Assembly (NCBI RefSeq): GCF_000219625.1
Contig: NC_018213.1
Location: 1-64,000, forward strand
DNA from: Zymoseptoria tritici IPO323
Lineage: Eukaryota > Ascomycota > Dothideomycetes > Mycosphaerellales > Mycosphaerellaceae
DNA length: 64,000 nucleotides
Direction of reading: 5' to 3'
Every line of letters begins with the position of its first letter. Position 1 is the stretch's first letter. Positions 53,439 to 64,000 of this stretch are shown here, in pieces. The notes below the pieces were generated by a model. The model did no database searches. It was not told where the DNA came from and saw nothing but the letters and a program-made list of their open reading frames with translations. The position numbers and the translations under genes were made by a program.

Positions 53439-53662
53439 CCTACACTCCTTTTACTTTTCCTTATTTGTCTTTCTTTAAAGTCCTTCGATACTAGCTTGCT
53501 ACTATCCTAGGCACGGGTCTTTCCCTAAGGTCAAGAGATACGAGAGAACAACGATTGTACATAGATAGACTGCTGTCGCGAGACAGCCGTCCTACATAGT
53601 CATAGACTCCTACAGGACGTAAATGGAACAAACAAACAAACAAACAAACAAACAAACAAACA

Positions 53663-53676
53663 AACGATTACCTTTA
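53663..53676. repeat. LINE D target-site duplication, right
   Basis: AACGATTACCTTTA directly after the (AAAC)n tail; the gypsy sequence continues from here. Confidence 0.9.
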
Positions 53677-56600
53677 CTAGAGTTAAGGGATACGGAGACA
53701 GGTACGGTCCGACCGAGGCATTTTATACGACTAAGCCTAAGGAGTCGGGAAACGAGTAGGCTGCCGACACCCTAGTAACGCAGTAGCATTATTCAACTAT
53801 CTAGAGGATTACTTACAGTCGTCTAGAACGAGACTGCTAGTCGAAGTCGACCCGAAACCTTTCCTAGACCCCGGGTCTAGCAAACATTTCCTTAGCACCT
53901 AGGATAAAGTAAGGGCTTAGGAGGAGTTCTGGACTATTACCTCGACAAAATACACCCTTAATCCCTCGGATATAGTCTAGGAAACTACCTTACAAGCTCG
54001 AGTAGCGTCGCTGCTTATTAAGTAGGCAGATATTCTCTAGTTAGATTACCTCTAGCGTAAAGCGGAATAGAAGGCAGGATCCGCTCCGAATGCATATACT
54101 ATGTACAAACGCAAGGCGGACAAGATTAGACCCGTTAATAGTAGTATTTACGATACTAGAAGCAAGCCCCCTAGTAGTACTTTTAACTAGCGGCAGAGAT
54201 GTCTTGAAAATAAGGCCAAACTTATACTAAGCACGCACCCCTAGGATAACAAGTACCTTATCCCTAAGTTTTCCGACATCGAGAAGGGTTCGAGACTTAC
54301 CCCTAAACGCATAAACAGCTTTAAGACTACGATCGAACTAAAGCCGAAGGAACTTAAGCTTTTTTATGCCTGTCTCTTCCGACGAGAGAAGTCTCTTACT
54401 TGGGATTTCTTATATATCGGTCGCCTTAACAAGGATGTTTCCCTACTAGTAGAGATCCGCACGATTCCGCATAAGGCCTAGTAGTGCAAGAACTTCCCTA
54501 TCCCCGCAGCCCTCGAGAAGGTAGTAATACAGATAGTTAGTAAGCGAGCCTGTAATAGAGTAATCGAGCTATCCTATAGTACATACCGGAACCCCTAGTT
54601 TATTATGCAAAAGAAGCTAGACAACCTAAAGCTACTAAAAGCTAAGGACTCTATGCCGGAAGGGGAGCGTGTCTAGGAACAGAAGGAGGAGAAGAAGTAC
54701 CGACTTATTAACTTAGCTATAGAAGTAAACCGTGTTACGCTAAGAGATGCTAATATGCTACCGGACGCAGACTCCTTTTCCGCAGACTTCGCAGGGTGCA
54801 CTACTACCTCGCTTATAGACCTCTTCTCTAGATACGACTAAATACCCCTAGCCGAATACTATCGGGACCTTACCTCCTTTTATATACCGCTTAGGCTGTT
54901 TAGGCACACAGGGATTCCTATAGGCGGAACGAATTCGGTCGCTTAGTTCTAAAGGATTATAACTACTATCCTTTAGGAGCACATAAATTACCGAGCTCGC
55001 CCCTTTCTAGACGACATTAGAGTTAAAGGTCCACGCACTACGTACGATAACGAGGAAACCGAGCCCGGCATCCGACGTTAGGTTGCTAAACATGTTACGA
55101 ACCTTAACGTAGTCCTTGCCGACATTAAGAGAGCCGGACTTACTATATTAGCTCTTAAGTCGCAATAGTTCTCGATAGGGGTACTAATTATCGGGTATGT
55201 TTGTAATATGCATAGCCGTTACCCTAATAAAGCACGAGTCGTTAAGATTACTAAGTAGCCTGCTCTAGACAACCCTAAGGAGGTTCGAGTATTCCTAGGC
55301 GTAGTCGTGTACTTCCGCATCTAGATTAAGAAGTATGCACAGGTATTAGCTCCGCTGTATAATCTACTAAAGCCTAATGTGTGCTAGTATTAGACCGCCG
55401 AGCATAACGCATCGATAGAGAAATTAAAGAAGGCTCTCGTTACTATACCGGCTCTTAAGACTATAGACTACGTTTTAGGAGGACAGATTATCCTTACTAT
55501 TAATACATCCGGGGATAGGTTCGGAGCAGTCCTTATACAACGAGATGTCGACAACTACAAGACAAGACACCTATCTCGGTATAAAAGCGGTATCTAGAAG
55601 CCGAACGAGCGAAAGTTCGACACTAGGAAACTTAAGTATCTCAGTGTTTTAAAGGCATTAAAGAAACTAAAGCACTATCTCTACGGTATTTACTTCCTAC
55701 TTAAGCTAGATGCGAATACTCTAGTCTATTAGTTAAACCGACTACCGACCGACTTGCCTAACGCAGTAATAACAAGGTAGCTTTTATAGATACGACTGTT
55801 TTATTTCGATGTAAAGCATATTCCCGGCCGACTGCATAGTGCTGCAGATGCGCTATCTTAACAACTGCGTACTTAGTCCGATAACATCGACGAGGAGTAT
55901 AAGCAGGACTACGAAGAAATAATTAATAGTACGCTATATGCAGTGTACGCGAATCGTGTCGAGGCCGAAGAGATTACCCCTAATCTAGAAGAGGAACTTG
56001 TTCGGAATAGCATTAACAGCTTCCTCTCGGACTTCTACTGCGATATAACATACTACCTCCTAACCCTTCGACGACCGGTAGGAGTAAACAGGAATAGCTA
56101 GTATGCCTTTAAGAAACGGGCATCTCGCTACTTAGTTAGGGAGCGCCGCCTGTAGTACTAGAAAAGAATTAATAAGCTGCTATGCAGAGTTATCGACAAG
56201 GAGTCTAAGCAGAAGTTAATTATCCGTACCCTCTATAGGGACCCTACCTCCGGCTATAGAGGGCGTAAAGGGACCTATATAAAGATCGCTTGTCGGTATT
56301 ACTAGCAGGGACTGTATAAGCAGGTCCGAGATTTCGTCGGAAAGTGCCCTAAGTGTCTTCTTCGATCGTCCGGACTAGCAAGTATGTCGGAACTGCACCT
56401 AAGATACAATAGCTATGTTAGCGAGTCGTAGTATATAGACGTCGTTTATGTCGATAGCTCCGGAAGCATTATTATAGCTAGGGAGTCTCTCTCTAGATAG
56501 CCGGAAGGAAGGATCGTAAACAAGGGGCAGAATTAAGGTATAAGCTTAAAGTAGGTCGCGAAGTTTCTTTTTAAGGACGTCTTCTTACGCACTAGAGCCT

Positions 56601-57480
56601 ATAACCGGATCTTCTTTAATAGAGGGCCTAAGAACTACGGCGATATGCTAGTACTACTAGCTTAAATAGATACAAACCTTAGTCGTATGTCCGCCTACTA
56701 CCCTAAAGCGAACAGTCTAGTCGAGCGTAGACATCCTAACATCCTAGACGTCCTCTTAAAGTATACGTAGGGCAAGCTAAAGGGCTGGAGATCCTTTTTC
56801 TACGTAGCACTATAGGCAGACCGCACTACTATTCGCAGGTCTACGGGATATACGCCGGCAAGTCTTTTCTATATATTTAATGTCGTCCTACCTATTAAGC
56901 TGCGGTACGACACTTAGAAAACAATTAACTAGAAGATAGTTCGTACAACTAAAGACTTGCTAGCCGCTCGAGTAAGGCAGATCTTCTGCTCTAAGAAGGA
57001 TGTTAGAGAAGTTACCGCCCTACAGCGCAGGCTACGAGATGCCTAGAAGGAGTACTAGGATATAAACTATAATGTCGACAACAAGCCGCTTAAGAAGGGG
57101 CAGCTCGTACTGTTAAAAAGAGGCGAGCGAAAGTCTACCTACGAGAAGCTGTCCTTTCGATAGAAGGGACCCTACCGAGTAACAAGTATAAGCCTAGACA
57201 CTAGCACCTATAAGATTACAGAGCTAGACGAGGTAGAGCTCTAAGGCACATAGTCTAGGGACATACTTCGGGTAGTCCCTACAGACTACCTTAAGCATGT
57301 TAATAAGCTCGAAAAGCTAACACGCAGGGACTTAAACCCTAAATAGCTTACAAGTATTAAGAGTAAGGATAAAGAGCCGGTATTACCTTAGGGCGACGAC
57401 CCTGCTGCCGAATAGTATAGAGAACCGGCTCCCGGACCTCCGAACATCGTATAGGGGGTAAGGGAATCCTCGCTGTCCCC
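53677..57480 (+). pseudogene. Ty3/gypsy element, pol (right part: RT, RNase H, integrase)
   Basis: Order of domains: RT with RYRLINLAI-type block (KKYRLINLAIEVNRVTLRD), FAGCTTTSLIDLFSRYD, TGIPIGGTNSVA and the active site PFLDDIRVKGP (FLDD at 55004-55015, intact); RNase H with TINTSGDRFGAVLIQRDV and KFDTRKLKYLSVLKALKKLK; integrase with VGKCPKCLLRS (zinc Cys pair at 56345-56356), YIDVVYVDSS, MSAYYPKANSLVERRHP; then a C-terminal GPYRVTSISLDTSTYKITEL. This Gag-RT-RNase H-integrase order is gypsy, not copia. Dozens of TAG stops. The frame from 53677 to about 54280 is poorly preserved. Confidence 0.88.
53857..53888. repeat. Dispersed palindrome, copy 3
   Basis: TTTCCTAGACC and GGGTCTAGCAAACA arms with almost no loop, inside the gypsy pol region. 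Confidence 0.75.
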
Positions 57481-57535
57481 GGAAGAACGATTATAGTACC
57501 TAAGAATCTAAGTGCGGCTATAATTCGCATTAAAA

Positions 57536-57564
57536 TATTTCCTAGACTAAAGGTCTGGCAAACA
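57536..57564. repeat. Dispersed palindrome, copy 4
   Basis: TATTTCCTAGACTAA and AGGTCTGGCAAACA. The initial TG has become TA, as RIP would do. Lies just 3' of the gypsy pol. Confidence 0.75.
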
Positions 57565-57594
57565 TAGCGACGTATGCTCTCGGCTTACTATAGT

Positions 57595-57621
57595 TGTTTT
57601 CTAGACCGTTAGTCTAGCAAA
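57595..57621. repeat. Dispersed palindrome, copy 5
   Basis: TGTTTTCTAGACC and TAGTCTAGCAAA, 31 bp after copy 4. Confidence 0.7.
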
Positions 57622-57774
57622 GGCTCTGCTCGCTCTCTTAGGCAAATATTATTATTACCTAAAGAGACACACACATTTCTTTATGTTAAAGGGAGCTCTT
57701 TTCGCCTATAACAAGACTCCCCCGGCACGACCTTATCTCCGTCCTCGCCGCTAGTACTGCCGGATAGGCCTAGT

Positions 57775-57813
57775 TGTTTGCCAGACTATTTAGAAAAAGG
57801 GGTCTAGTAAACA
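57775..57813. repeat. Dispersed palindrome, copy 6
   Basis: TGTTTGCCAGACTA and GGTCTAGTAAACA around a longer loop. It may mark the left limit of the module that ends with copy 7. Confidence 0.75.
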
Positions 57814-58569
57814 TTTGCGAAGGATAGGACATTACCTAGGTGTCTCTGCTAGCTACGACTAATCTACTATTGTTCAGAGCGTACTAAACATACGTTCTCT
57901 ACCCTAAAGGGGAGGGAGTTACAATTTACGAAGCTTAGTCGCCCTTTTGGACATTTAGGGGCTAGGCTGCCTTTTCCTGGACAATTATGCATATTCTGCT
58001 ACAATTACGAGACTGCTAATGCGAGCACCTGCGTGCGCAACAATTACCGACATAACAATTACAGGCCTTTCCTAACAATTACGAGCTCTTCTAACAATTA
58101 CGAACACAAGTACGCACACAATTCACGAACTAACAATTACCGACATAACAATTACCGATATAACAATTACAGGCCTTTCCTAACAATTACGAGCTCTTCT
58201 AACAATTACGAGCACAAGCACATACACAATTTACAAACAAGCAAGGGACCCGCTTTCTACCTGCTCGCCCTACTTAAAAGCCTTAATCTTCTCTATACCT
58301 CCGACTTCCCTATAACATCTACTACATCTTCTTTCTTTCCTATCTCCTTGCACCTCCCCTAACGACTCCTTTTCCTCCTGGACGAACCTTATCTGCGTCC
58401 TCGCAGACCTTCGACCTAATTAAACACCCTCTACGAGCCCCCCCCCTCGACACACTTACTAACCGAGCGCATTAGCGCAAAACAACACACATACTAACCG
58501 AGCGCATTAGCGCAAAACAACACACATACTACCTAAGCGCATTAGCGCAAAAACAGCTTCGAAACAATA
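57814..58569. repeat. Upstream region with short direct repeats
   Basis: AACAATTAC is repeated many times between 57980 and 58230, organised as two ~100-bp direct repeats (58039 and 58142) with CCTTTCCTAACAATTACGAG. From 58463 to 58553 a 34-bp unit CCGAGCGCATTAGCGCAAAA plus CAACACACATACTA occurs three times. It may be the 5' region of the decayed gene that follows. Confidence 0.75.
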
Positions 58570-61410
58570 CGAGCGCACCGAGCGCACACAACACACCTTA
58601 ATAACGAGCGTAGCTGCGCATACTACTACCGATATAGACAACATCCTAGCTCGCCTCCGGAGCGCACCCTTAACAAACAATAAAGAAATGCGTATAGCCT
58701 TCTCGACTGCGTAGAATACTAGAGAGCTAGGAAAACTCGAGAGTCTTCTTAAGAGCATGCTAGACGCGGACCGCGAGCGAGTAGTGTTAGACATCGTTAA
58801 TACCTTGGAATTAGGATTAAAAAAAGCAGCAGAGTTTGCAGTAGGCATGTAGGATTTCGTGCAGATAAACCGGGTCCCTATTACCTTAGGAACCGGGAGG
58901 ATTACTAGATAGGACAGTATTGCAGCTGCTTATCCGAGGCTGGTGGCGGCAGCTACGGATAGCAGGAGGACCCGCAACCGTAAGAAGGGCATTTACGACG
59001 CCCTTACAAAAGAATAGGGACAGGACGTAATAGATGCAAACCCGGAACTAAGGCAATACATATACAAATCCGAGAACATGGCAAAAGAGATTCGAAAGCT
59101 GTCTTCGAAGTACAAGACGTAGTCCGATAAGGGTACGACAGTAGCTATGCTTATTTTACGAGAATACATTCGTCGGTATAGTTAGGGCGCTAGATAGGGA
59201 CATGTAGATCCGAGAGGGACTAAGTACACTACCAAGGACTTCTTTATAGTCGCTAAACTAGGAGGAATCGATCGCCCTACGTAGGAGCAGATTAACATCG
59301 TGCGCAACACGTACAACCGGCACATAGATAGTCGTAGGTAGATAGTGCCCTACAAGCCTAAGGGAAAGGAGAAGGAAATTGCGTCTAGATCCAACACTTA
59401 GAAGCAGATCGAAGCACCCCCCGCCATAAGCACGCGGTCCAAAACTAAGGAAAAGCCAGCTAATCTCGGCAGTCTTCCTATCCGCGGTACCCCTTCCGAG
59501 AGTAGCTCCGGCCGCCCCCAAACACTATACTCCGGCAGATCTATTTCTAGCCCTAGTCTCGGAGGGAGTATCTACGCGTCTCCTATTGTTCGCACTACGG
59601 GAAGGGCTCGCTTAGTAAGTTAGGTAGTAACTGAAATACAGATCGCTCTCGGCATGCCTATTACGGAACCTACGAACACGACCTGTAATTATAAGGACGC
59701 CTTACCTCAAATCATCGCTACGATTAATAGCCTAAGGAGGCTTCCGCTTTCGCAACGTCTTGCTACCCCGAACTAGCTGTTTCGATGCCTGTAGCTGCTG
59801 TATCCGGACAGTACGAAGCCAAAGGATAAGTGCACGTTCCTGTGCTACAATTATGCGAGGGACCTGCTTCGATACTTCGGAATTAAGGTAAAGGCCGGGA
59901 ATGTAATAGCAAAGAATAACACGCTCTTTAGACTTACTACCCTTAAGTACAATACGTATAAGCTTAGCTAGCTAAAGACAGGTTCCGAGACGTACAAGAT
60001 GTAGTTTAAGGATGCTCGTCCGGCTCGACTATCGGACTTCCTTAGGCCGTACCGCTTCGATAATAACGTCCTACGTAGAGAACTCGGCTAGCTCAACTTT
60101 GACGGCTTCTTTAACAAGGCTCGCTAAGCGATATACTTAACGGCCGGTTAGGAGAACGAGTTCAAGAGAAATAGCACGCTTAACATTCCCCTCTTCGCGT
60201 AGATCGGACAGGACAAGGCCCTTTGCAAGATTATTAATAAGGAAATGGACATGTACTTATAGTATTAGCGCGAAATTAATAGCTAGCCTAACTACGGATA
60301 GCTTCGCACGATATGCTACTCTCAGATCTAGCAGCTTATCCGCTAGGACATCTTATACTAGCTGCTATATGTTCTTCTACGAGGTAACTATAAGCACCGG
60401 CTAGTGTCGTACCTATACTACGCTAAAAGCACTAAGAAGGGCAACAATACTACCTTTAAGCATATCGACCTTACGGTGAGCTATATAGTCGAGGAGAATC
60501 GTAGTATTAACCAGATTTAAGGTACGGTCTCCTTAATAGACGAGGGCAAGAAGGACTATACAGTGCTCGTTAAGAGGATGTACGAGAAGGAGATCTTTCA
60601 GGAATAGTACTAGTAGATAAGGGCTAACAACTGCGTAGACGGAGCAGTACAGAAGATTAATAACACAGTGCTGCCGCAACACTTCCTAGATCGCTATAAG
60701 CTTAAGTAGGAACATGTTCCTTACAAGGCATTTAATGTTCGCATTACGGTTCCGCATCTACTACATAGTGTCGATACTAAGGCAGAGACCGAACGTCGAA
60801 CGATTCTTCCCTAGTTCGTAGCTATACATATAGATAGTTCTCTCGAATGTGCCGAAGCTAGTAACTAGGAGATGCTGCGCAAAGCTTACATAGACCTAAC
60901 CGCCCCCGACAAGACACCCTCCGGGCTTATTAACAAGTACGGCAAGATTCCTTACGCCTTCCCTACGGCTATGTCTTTAACACCTAACAACTACATCGCT
61001 ACTACACTTATTACTTACGAGAAGTAGGAGAGCCCTAGAGTCGTTATCGAATTAGAGAAGCTTATACGCCTTAATGTTGTCGATCTAAGGGCATAGATTA
61101 AGAAGCAGCGAGATGCGACTATAGCTTAAGTGAAGGCAAACTATAAGGACATTAAGTACGCGGAGAGGAATACGTTCGGTAACCGGTCGTACTATAACGC
61201 TAAGGACAAGCATCCGACCGACTTCTGGAAGCACTAACCTCTACTAGCTAAAGTCGCTCCTAACGATATAGACGACAGGGAACGTAAGCTACTTAGGCAG
61301 GGAGATACGGACATCGTAGTACCCTAGGAAGTCCCCGACTTACTTATCGGCAAGGATAGCAAGCGCGTACCTAGACGCGACATGTAGTAGGAGGATAGTA
61401 CTTAGCGATA
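58570..61410 (+). pseudogene. Decayed frame, putative 2-oxoglutarate/Fe(II) oxygenase-like protein
   Basis: About 940 codons read in one plus frame with stops almost all TAG. The N-terminal part has LGKLESLLKSMLDADRERVV, AAYPRLVAAATDSRRTRNRK and a Ser/Pro linker. The C-terminal 400 codons include LRGNYKHRLVSYLYYAKSTK, NTTFKHIDLTVSYIVEENRS, GTVSLIDEGKKDYTVLVKRM, AFNVRITVPHLLHSV and ERRTILP. The HxD in FKHID, the distal His in VPHLLH and the following RRT fit the iron and 2-oxoglutarate ligands of a cupin-type 2OG oxygenase. This agrees with my memory of long uncharacterised fungal proteins with a KHIDL...GSVSLDDE layout. The module lies between palindrome copies 6 and 7. Confidence 0.45.
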
Positions 61411-61417
61411 GGTTTAC

Positions 61418-61460
61418 AATGTTTCCTAGACCAAAATCCGCATCGGGTCTAGGAAACATT
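61418..61460. repeat. Dispersed palindrome, copy 7 (best preserved)
   Basis: AATGTTTCCTAGACC (61418-61432) and GGTCTAGGAAACATT (61446-61460) are perfect 15-nt inverted arms around a 13-nt loop. It lies right after the decayed oxygenase-like frame. Confidence 0.9.
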
Positions 61461-62674
61461 TAGTGCGAACAAGACATAAGGAGCGGCTGTTTTCTGCACT
61501 AGCGCTTGTTTTAAGGTTCTTTTTTCTTTTTGTTGTTTCTTTTGTTTTGTTTCTTTTGTTTTGGCTACAATGCATACGATAGACATACGTGGTAGGTACA
61601 AAACCCGAGGATAGGGACAGTCTACGTTAGCAACAAGTTGAAAAGAACGACGCTAGTGCTAGATCTGGAGGGTTTTCACGCTATAAGCGTGCACAATAGT
61701 ATAGTTTAGGTTCTTACAGTGTCTAGGTTAGACACTATAGGAGGGGGACGGATATAGTGGGGAATATCGCACTGTCACGTGCGGTCTATATCTAGCTTTA
61801 GCTTCGTGTGCAGGTCGGAGGATCAGGAAGACATCTACCTACGGAGAAACAGGACACCGACTACTAGCACCTCCGGAAGGACCTTCGACACGTACACGAG
61901 GCCTAACAGTACAGAGCTCTTAATACTACCTCTTTTGCCCCCCTACCTTCTACTCTAATTGTACAGTTTACCGCCCTTTTTGCCCCCTATGCTACCTCGT
62001 ACGTCCGCACTGCTACTATCCGCGGGAGATCGGAACCTTTGGAAGTTCCCCCCTCACACTACTCTTTATTAGAATCTTAACTAATCTTTATTAGATCTTC
62101 TCTATATTACGAATAAGAAGAGTCGAGTTATAGATCTCGACTATACTAAGGACCTACTACTTAGTACTCGGGATCTAGAGCTAGAGTATAAGTATAACTC
62201 TCTAAACGAGTATATACTATTATATTCTCTTATCTTTAAAGATAATAGTAAGTAAATCTTATCTAACTTTTTAACTTTACTAATATATCTTAGATCTTAT
62301 CCGGAGTTTTATCGGGAAAGGAGTTTATACTATTCCTTTTATTAATAAACAAAGAGAGTCTCTATTTACAAATAATGTTTTAGAGACTTCTACTAAGGTT
62401 AATCTACTTCTTAGAGATTATACCTTTCTAAAAAGCTATAATTACTCTAATAACTATTATACTACGGAGGATATCGAATATATTTTACTTAATCTAGATA
62501 AGGGGGAGGACTTTCTAGCTATTATTAAAGGATTAGAGAATTTCGAAGGAGAGAGAATAGTAGAAGATATCGAATAGATCTCTTAGTTATCTTAATTTTA
62601 TTTCTTTCTTAATAATCTTTCCTAGGGTTAGAATTTAGAGGTTATATTTTAAATATATCTAACTCTTATATATA
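61461..62674. other. Spacer, T-rich tract then AT-rich RIP-mutated DNA
   Basis: A TTTTGTTTCTTTTGTTTTG run lies at 61520-61562 and unremarkable sequence follows to about 62050. From 62060 the DNA is strongly AT-rich, with no frame. Confidence 0.5.
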
Positions 62675-62855
62675 TCTCTATCTACTTTAAATAACCTTAA
62701 CTACTTTAAATAGCTCTAATTACTTTAGATAATATTAACTACTTTAGATAGGTATAACTACTTTAGATAGGCCTAGCTACTTTAGATAACCCTAGCTATT
62801 TTAGATAACTACTTTAGATAATCCTAACTACTTTAAATAACTACTTTAAATCTTA
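62675..62855. repeat. About 25-bp minisatellite (AACTACTTTAGATAA)
   Basis: About nine units of TAACTACTTTAGATAA with 5-9 bp linkers, differing by transitions. Non-coding. Confidence 0.85.
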
Positions 62856-62946
62856 AGCTATCTTAAGTAGTTCTTTTATTAGATATATATATTATTATAT
62901 CTTCTCTTCTCTTTCTCTTTCTTTTATCTTTTTCTATTACTTTAAG

Positions 62947-63129
62947 ATGTCTTCCTCGACCTCTCTAACCCTTCCTATTTCCGGAGCTTTACCTACGGCC
63001 TTAGTCGACTTTATAACTACTCTTAAATCTAAGAGTAAAGAAAACCCGGAGCTAAATACCGACCTCGATCTATTATTACGAGCATTTTTAATTACTTCTA
63101 CCCGGATGTCGAAAAGTAAGTTACTCTAG
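62947..63129 (+). pseudogene. Short open frame, start of a decayed gene
   Basis: ATG at 62947 opens 60 codons (MSSSTSLTLPISGALPTALV, DFITTLKSKSKENPELNTDL) ending in TAG. It is preceded by a pyrimidine-rich stretch (TCTTCTCTTCTCTTTCTC, about 62901-62925), as at many fungal transcription starts. The N-terminus resembles Gag N-termini of fungal retroelements, but the match is weak. Downstream the sequence is AT-rich and without frame. Confidence 0.35.
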
Positions 63130-63539
63130 CTTTATAGACTCTAATATACTAATATATTTATTAGGCCGAATTAGAGATCTACCGGATTATAATCGAGCTA
63201 TATCTAATATTTATACGAAGTATAACCTTAAGAAAGAGGTAGTTATATTAGAGCTATATACTCTTATAGAGAGTAGCTATTACTCTACGACTAGTACGCC
63301 CTTCCTTCCTTTTATTATTTATTTTACTAACTATCTTTATTTCTAAACGATTTAATTAATAAGATAACTCTAAGCTTATAGTCTATTATCTTAATATTAG
63401 TTCCTAGACTATAGTATATATAGTTATAGCTTTTAATACCTCTTATACTATATACTACTTCTATTAGACTAATATAAGTAAGAAGAAAATATAAAACAAA
63501 GGTAAAGTAGATAGAATTTCTACTTTATTCTAAGTTAGG
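63130..63539. other. AT-rich spacer
   Basis: RIP-type AT-rich DNA, no frame recognised. Confidence 0.45.
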
Positions 63540-63921
63540 AAAATTAAGACCTAGATCTTCTAGAGTTAAAGAAGGATCCTCCGCCGGTAGAGCTAAAGTA
63601 GAAGTAAGATTAGTATTATATTTAAATAGAACCTTATTAACTTACTAGTAGAAGGAATAGAAAATTCTAAAAAGAGAACCCGGTTCTCTAATTCTAGAAT
63701 TATCTTCTTGTCCTCCTTTCTTTCTTCCTTCTCTTTCTCGAGTTCGGCCTTAAGGCTATTAATAGCCTTATTTAGATCGGCGAAAAGAGAGGTAACGTAA
63801 GCCTTAGTAATCTTATTCGGCTTTCCGGTTCGTACGGCGACTCCCCTAGAAAGTATTAGTAAAGTAAAGTAAAAGAAGAAGTAGTACTAAGCTACTTAGG
63901 AGGGCCCGGCTTTTTCGGCAT
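63540..63921 (-). pseudogene. Decayed small coiled-coil frame
   Basis: The minus strand starts MPKKPGPPK at 63921. After one frame change it reads VRTGKPNKITKAYVTSLFAD, then NKAINSLKAELEKEKEERKE and DKKIILELENRVLFLEF: a clear coiled coil with Leu/Ile heptads. A Gag-like or other structural protein is possible. It faces the short frame at 62947. Confidence 0.4.
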
Positions 63922-64000
63922 TACAAAAGAGATTTAAAGAAGAAAGAGGAAAGAGAGGAAGAGGGCTTCCTATATAGATAGAGAAGGAATTTCGATTAGT
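63922..64000. other. Window edge, AT-rich
   Basis: A 5' flank of the minus-strand frame with GA-rich sequence; nothing more can be said before the window ends. Confidence 0.4.

Larger units (their letters stand above)
48071..53662 (+). mobile_element. LINE D, near full-length Tad-like non-LTR retrotransposon
   Basis: A 5.6-kb element inserted in gypsy coding sequence. It is flanked by the 14-bp duplication AACGATTACCTTTA and ends in an (AAAC)n tail (53622-53662). 5' UTR 48071-49026, ORF1 49027-50199, ORF2 50193-53438, 3' UTR to the tail. It carries far fewer stops than the gypsy it interrupts, so it inserted after most of the RIP damage there. It is not related at sequence level to the telomeric LINEs A-C: different 3' end, different RT, and its site is not telomeric. 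Confidence 0.93.

Noticed and set aside
44518..57813. Palindromes as the LTR ends of the gypsy element
   Set aside because: Sequences between palindromes on the two sides of the gypsy did not align by eye, and further copies lie inside pol and at 61.4 kb. LTRs remain unproven, so I list the palindromes as dispersed repeats.
11570..61410. Frames broken almost only by TAG, suggesting a genetic code with TAG read as an amino acid
   Set aside because: The TAG codons stand for both Gln (CAG) and Trp (TGG), TAA also occurs, and repeated copies show the same sites as CAG/TGG in one copy and TAG in the other. RIP explains this fully.

Overview
The window is the left end of a chromosome of a filamentous ascomycete, almost certainly Pezizomycotina. 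It opens with about 20 copies of the telomere repeat CCCTAA. Nearly everything after that is subtelomeric mobile DNA damaged by repeat-induced point mutation (RIP): paired repeat copies differ mostly by CG->TA, CA->TA and TG->TA changes, and old reading frames are broken mainly by TAG codons where CAG or TGG stood. The fungal assignment rests on RIP, a DIM-2-type cytosine methyltransferase, Tad-like LINEs and Ty3/gypsy, Ty1/copia and hAT elements. The species cannot be fixed from sequence alone. Zymoseptoria tritici is a relevant known parallel, because its dim-2 homologue was amplified at chromosome ends and inactivated by RIP. I see no intact single-copy host gene.

Layout. 1-135 telomere. 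530-3850 is a mosaic subtelomeric array: a cassette of about 150 bp recurs about 14 times and alternates with short pieces of protein-coding sequence, including a piece of the dim-2 gene. 4238-6440 is a 185-bp tandem repeat split by a truncated copia element beside a tRNA-Cys-like sequence. 6.5-17.2 kb holds decayed reading frames, two copia 3' remnants, several minisatellites, a second tRNA-like sequence and three short interstitial telomere tracts. 17987-21853 (minus) is a full-length dim-2 pseudogene in one continuous frame. 22.9-30.7 kb holds a decayed repeat-rich unknown gene, a ~680-bp repeat family split by a hAT element with a clean 8-bp target duplication, and a minisatellite split by a MITE-like insert.

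30.7-43.2 kb is the most notable part: three head-to-tail copies of one AP-endonuclease LINE (one long, two with different 5' truncations). Each ends without poly(A) and runs straight into CCCTAA repeats. All have the 3' end towards the centromere, the polarity expected if a telomeric G-strand 3' end primed reverse transcription. This looks like a telomere-associated retrotransposon array, later silenced by RIP; the reverse transcriptase FADD motif is broken at a different Asp in each of the two copies that retain it. The innermost tract, 43192-43213, probably marks an earlier chromosome end.

43.2-64 kb is the older inner subtelomere. It contains a heavily mutated gypsy element (44968-57480) split by a much younger LINE (48071-53662, 14-bp target duplication, two-ORF Tad-like architecture, RT active site intact), seven copies of a small palindrome of form TGTTTCCTAGAC...GTCTRGCAAACA, a decayed frame resembling a 2-oxoglutarate/Fe(II) oxygenase (58.6-61.4 kb), and an AT-rich tail.
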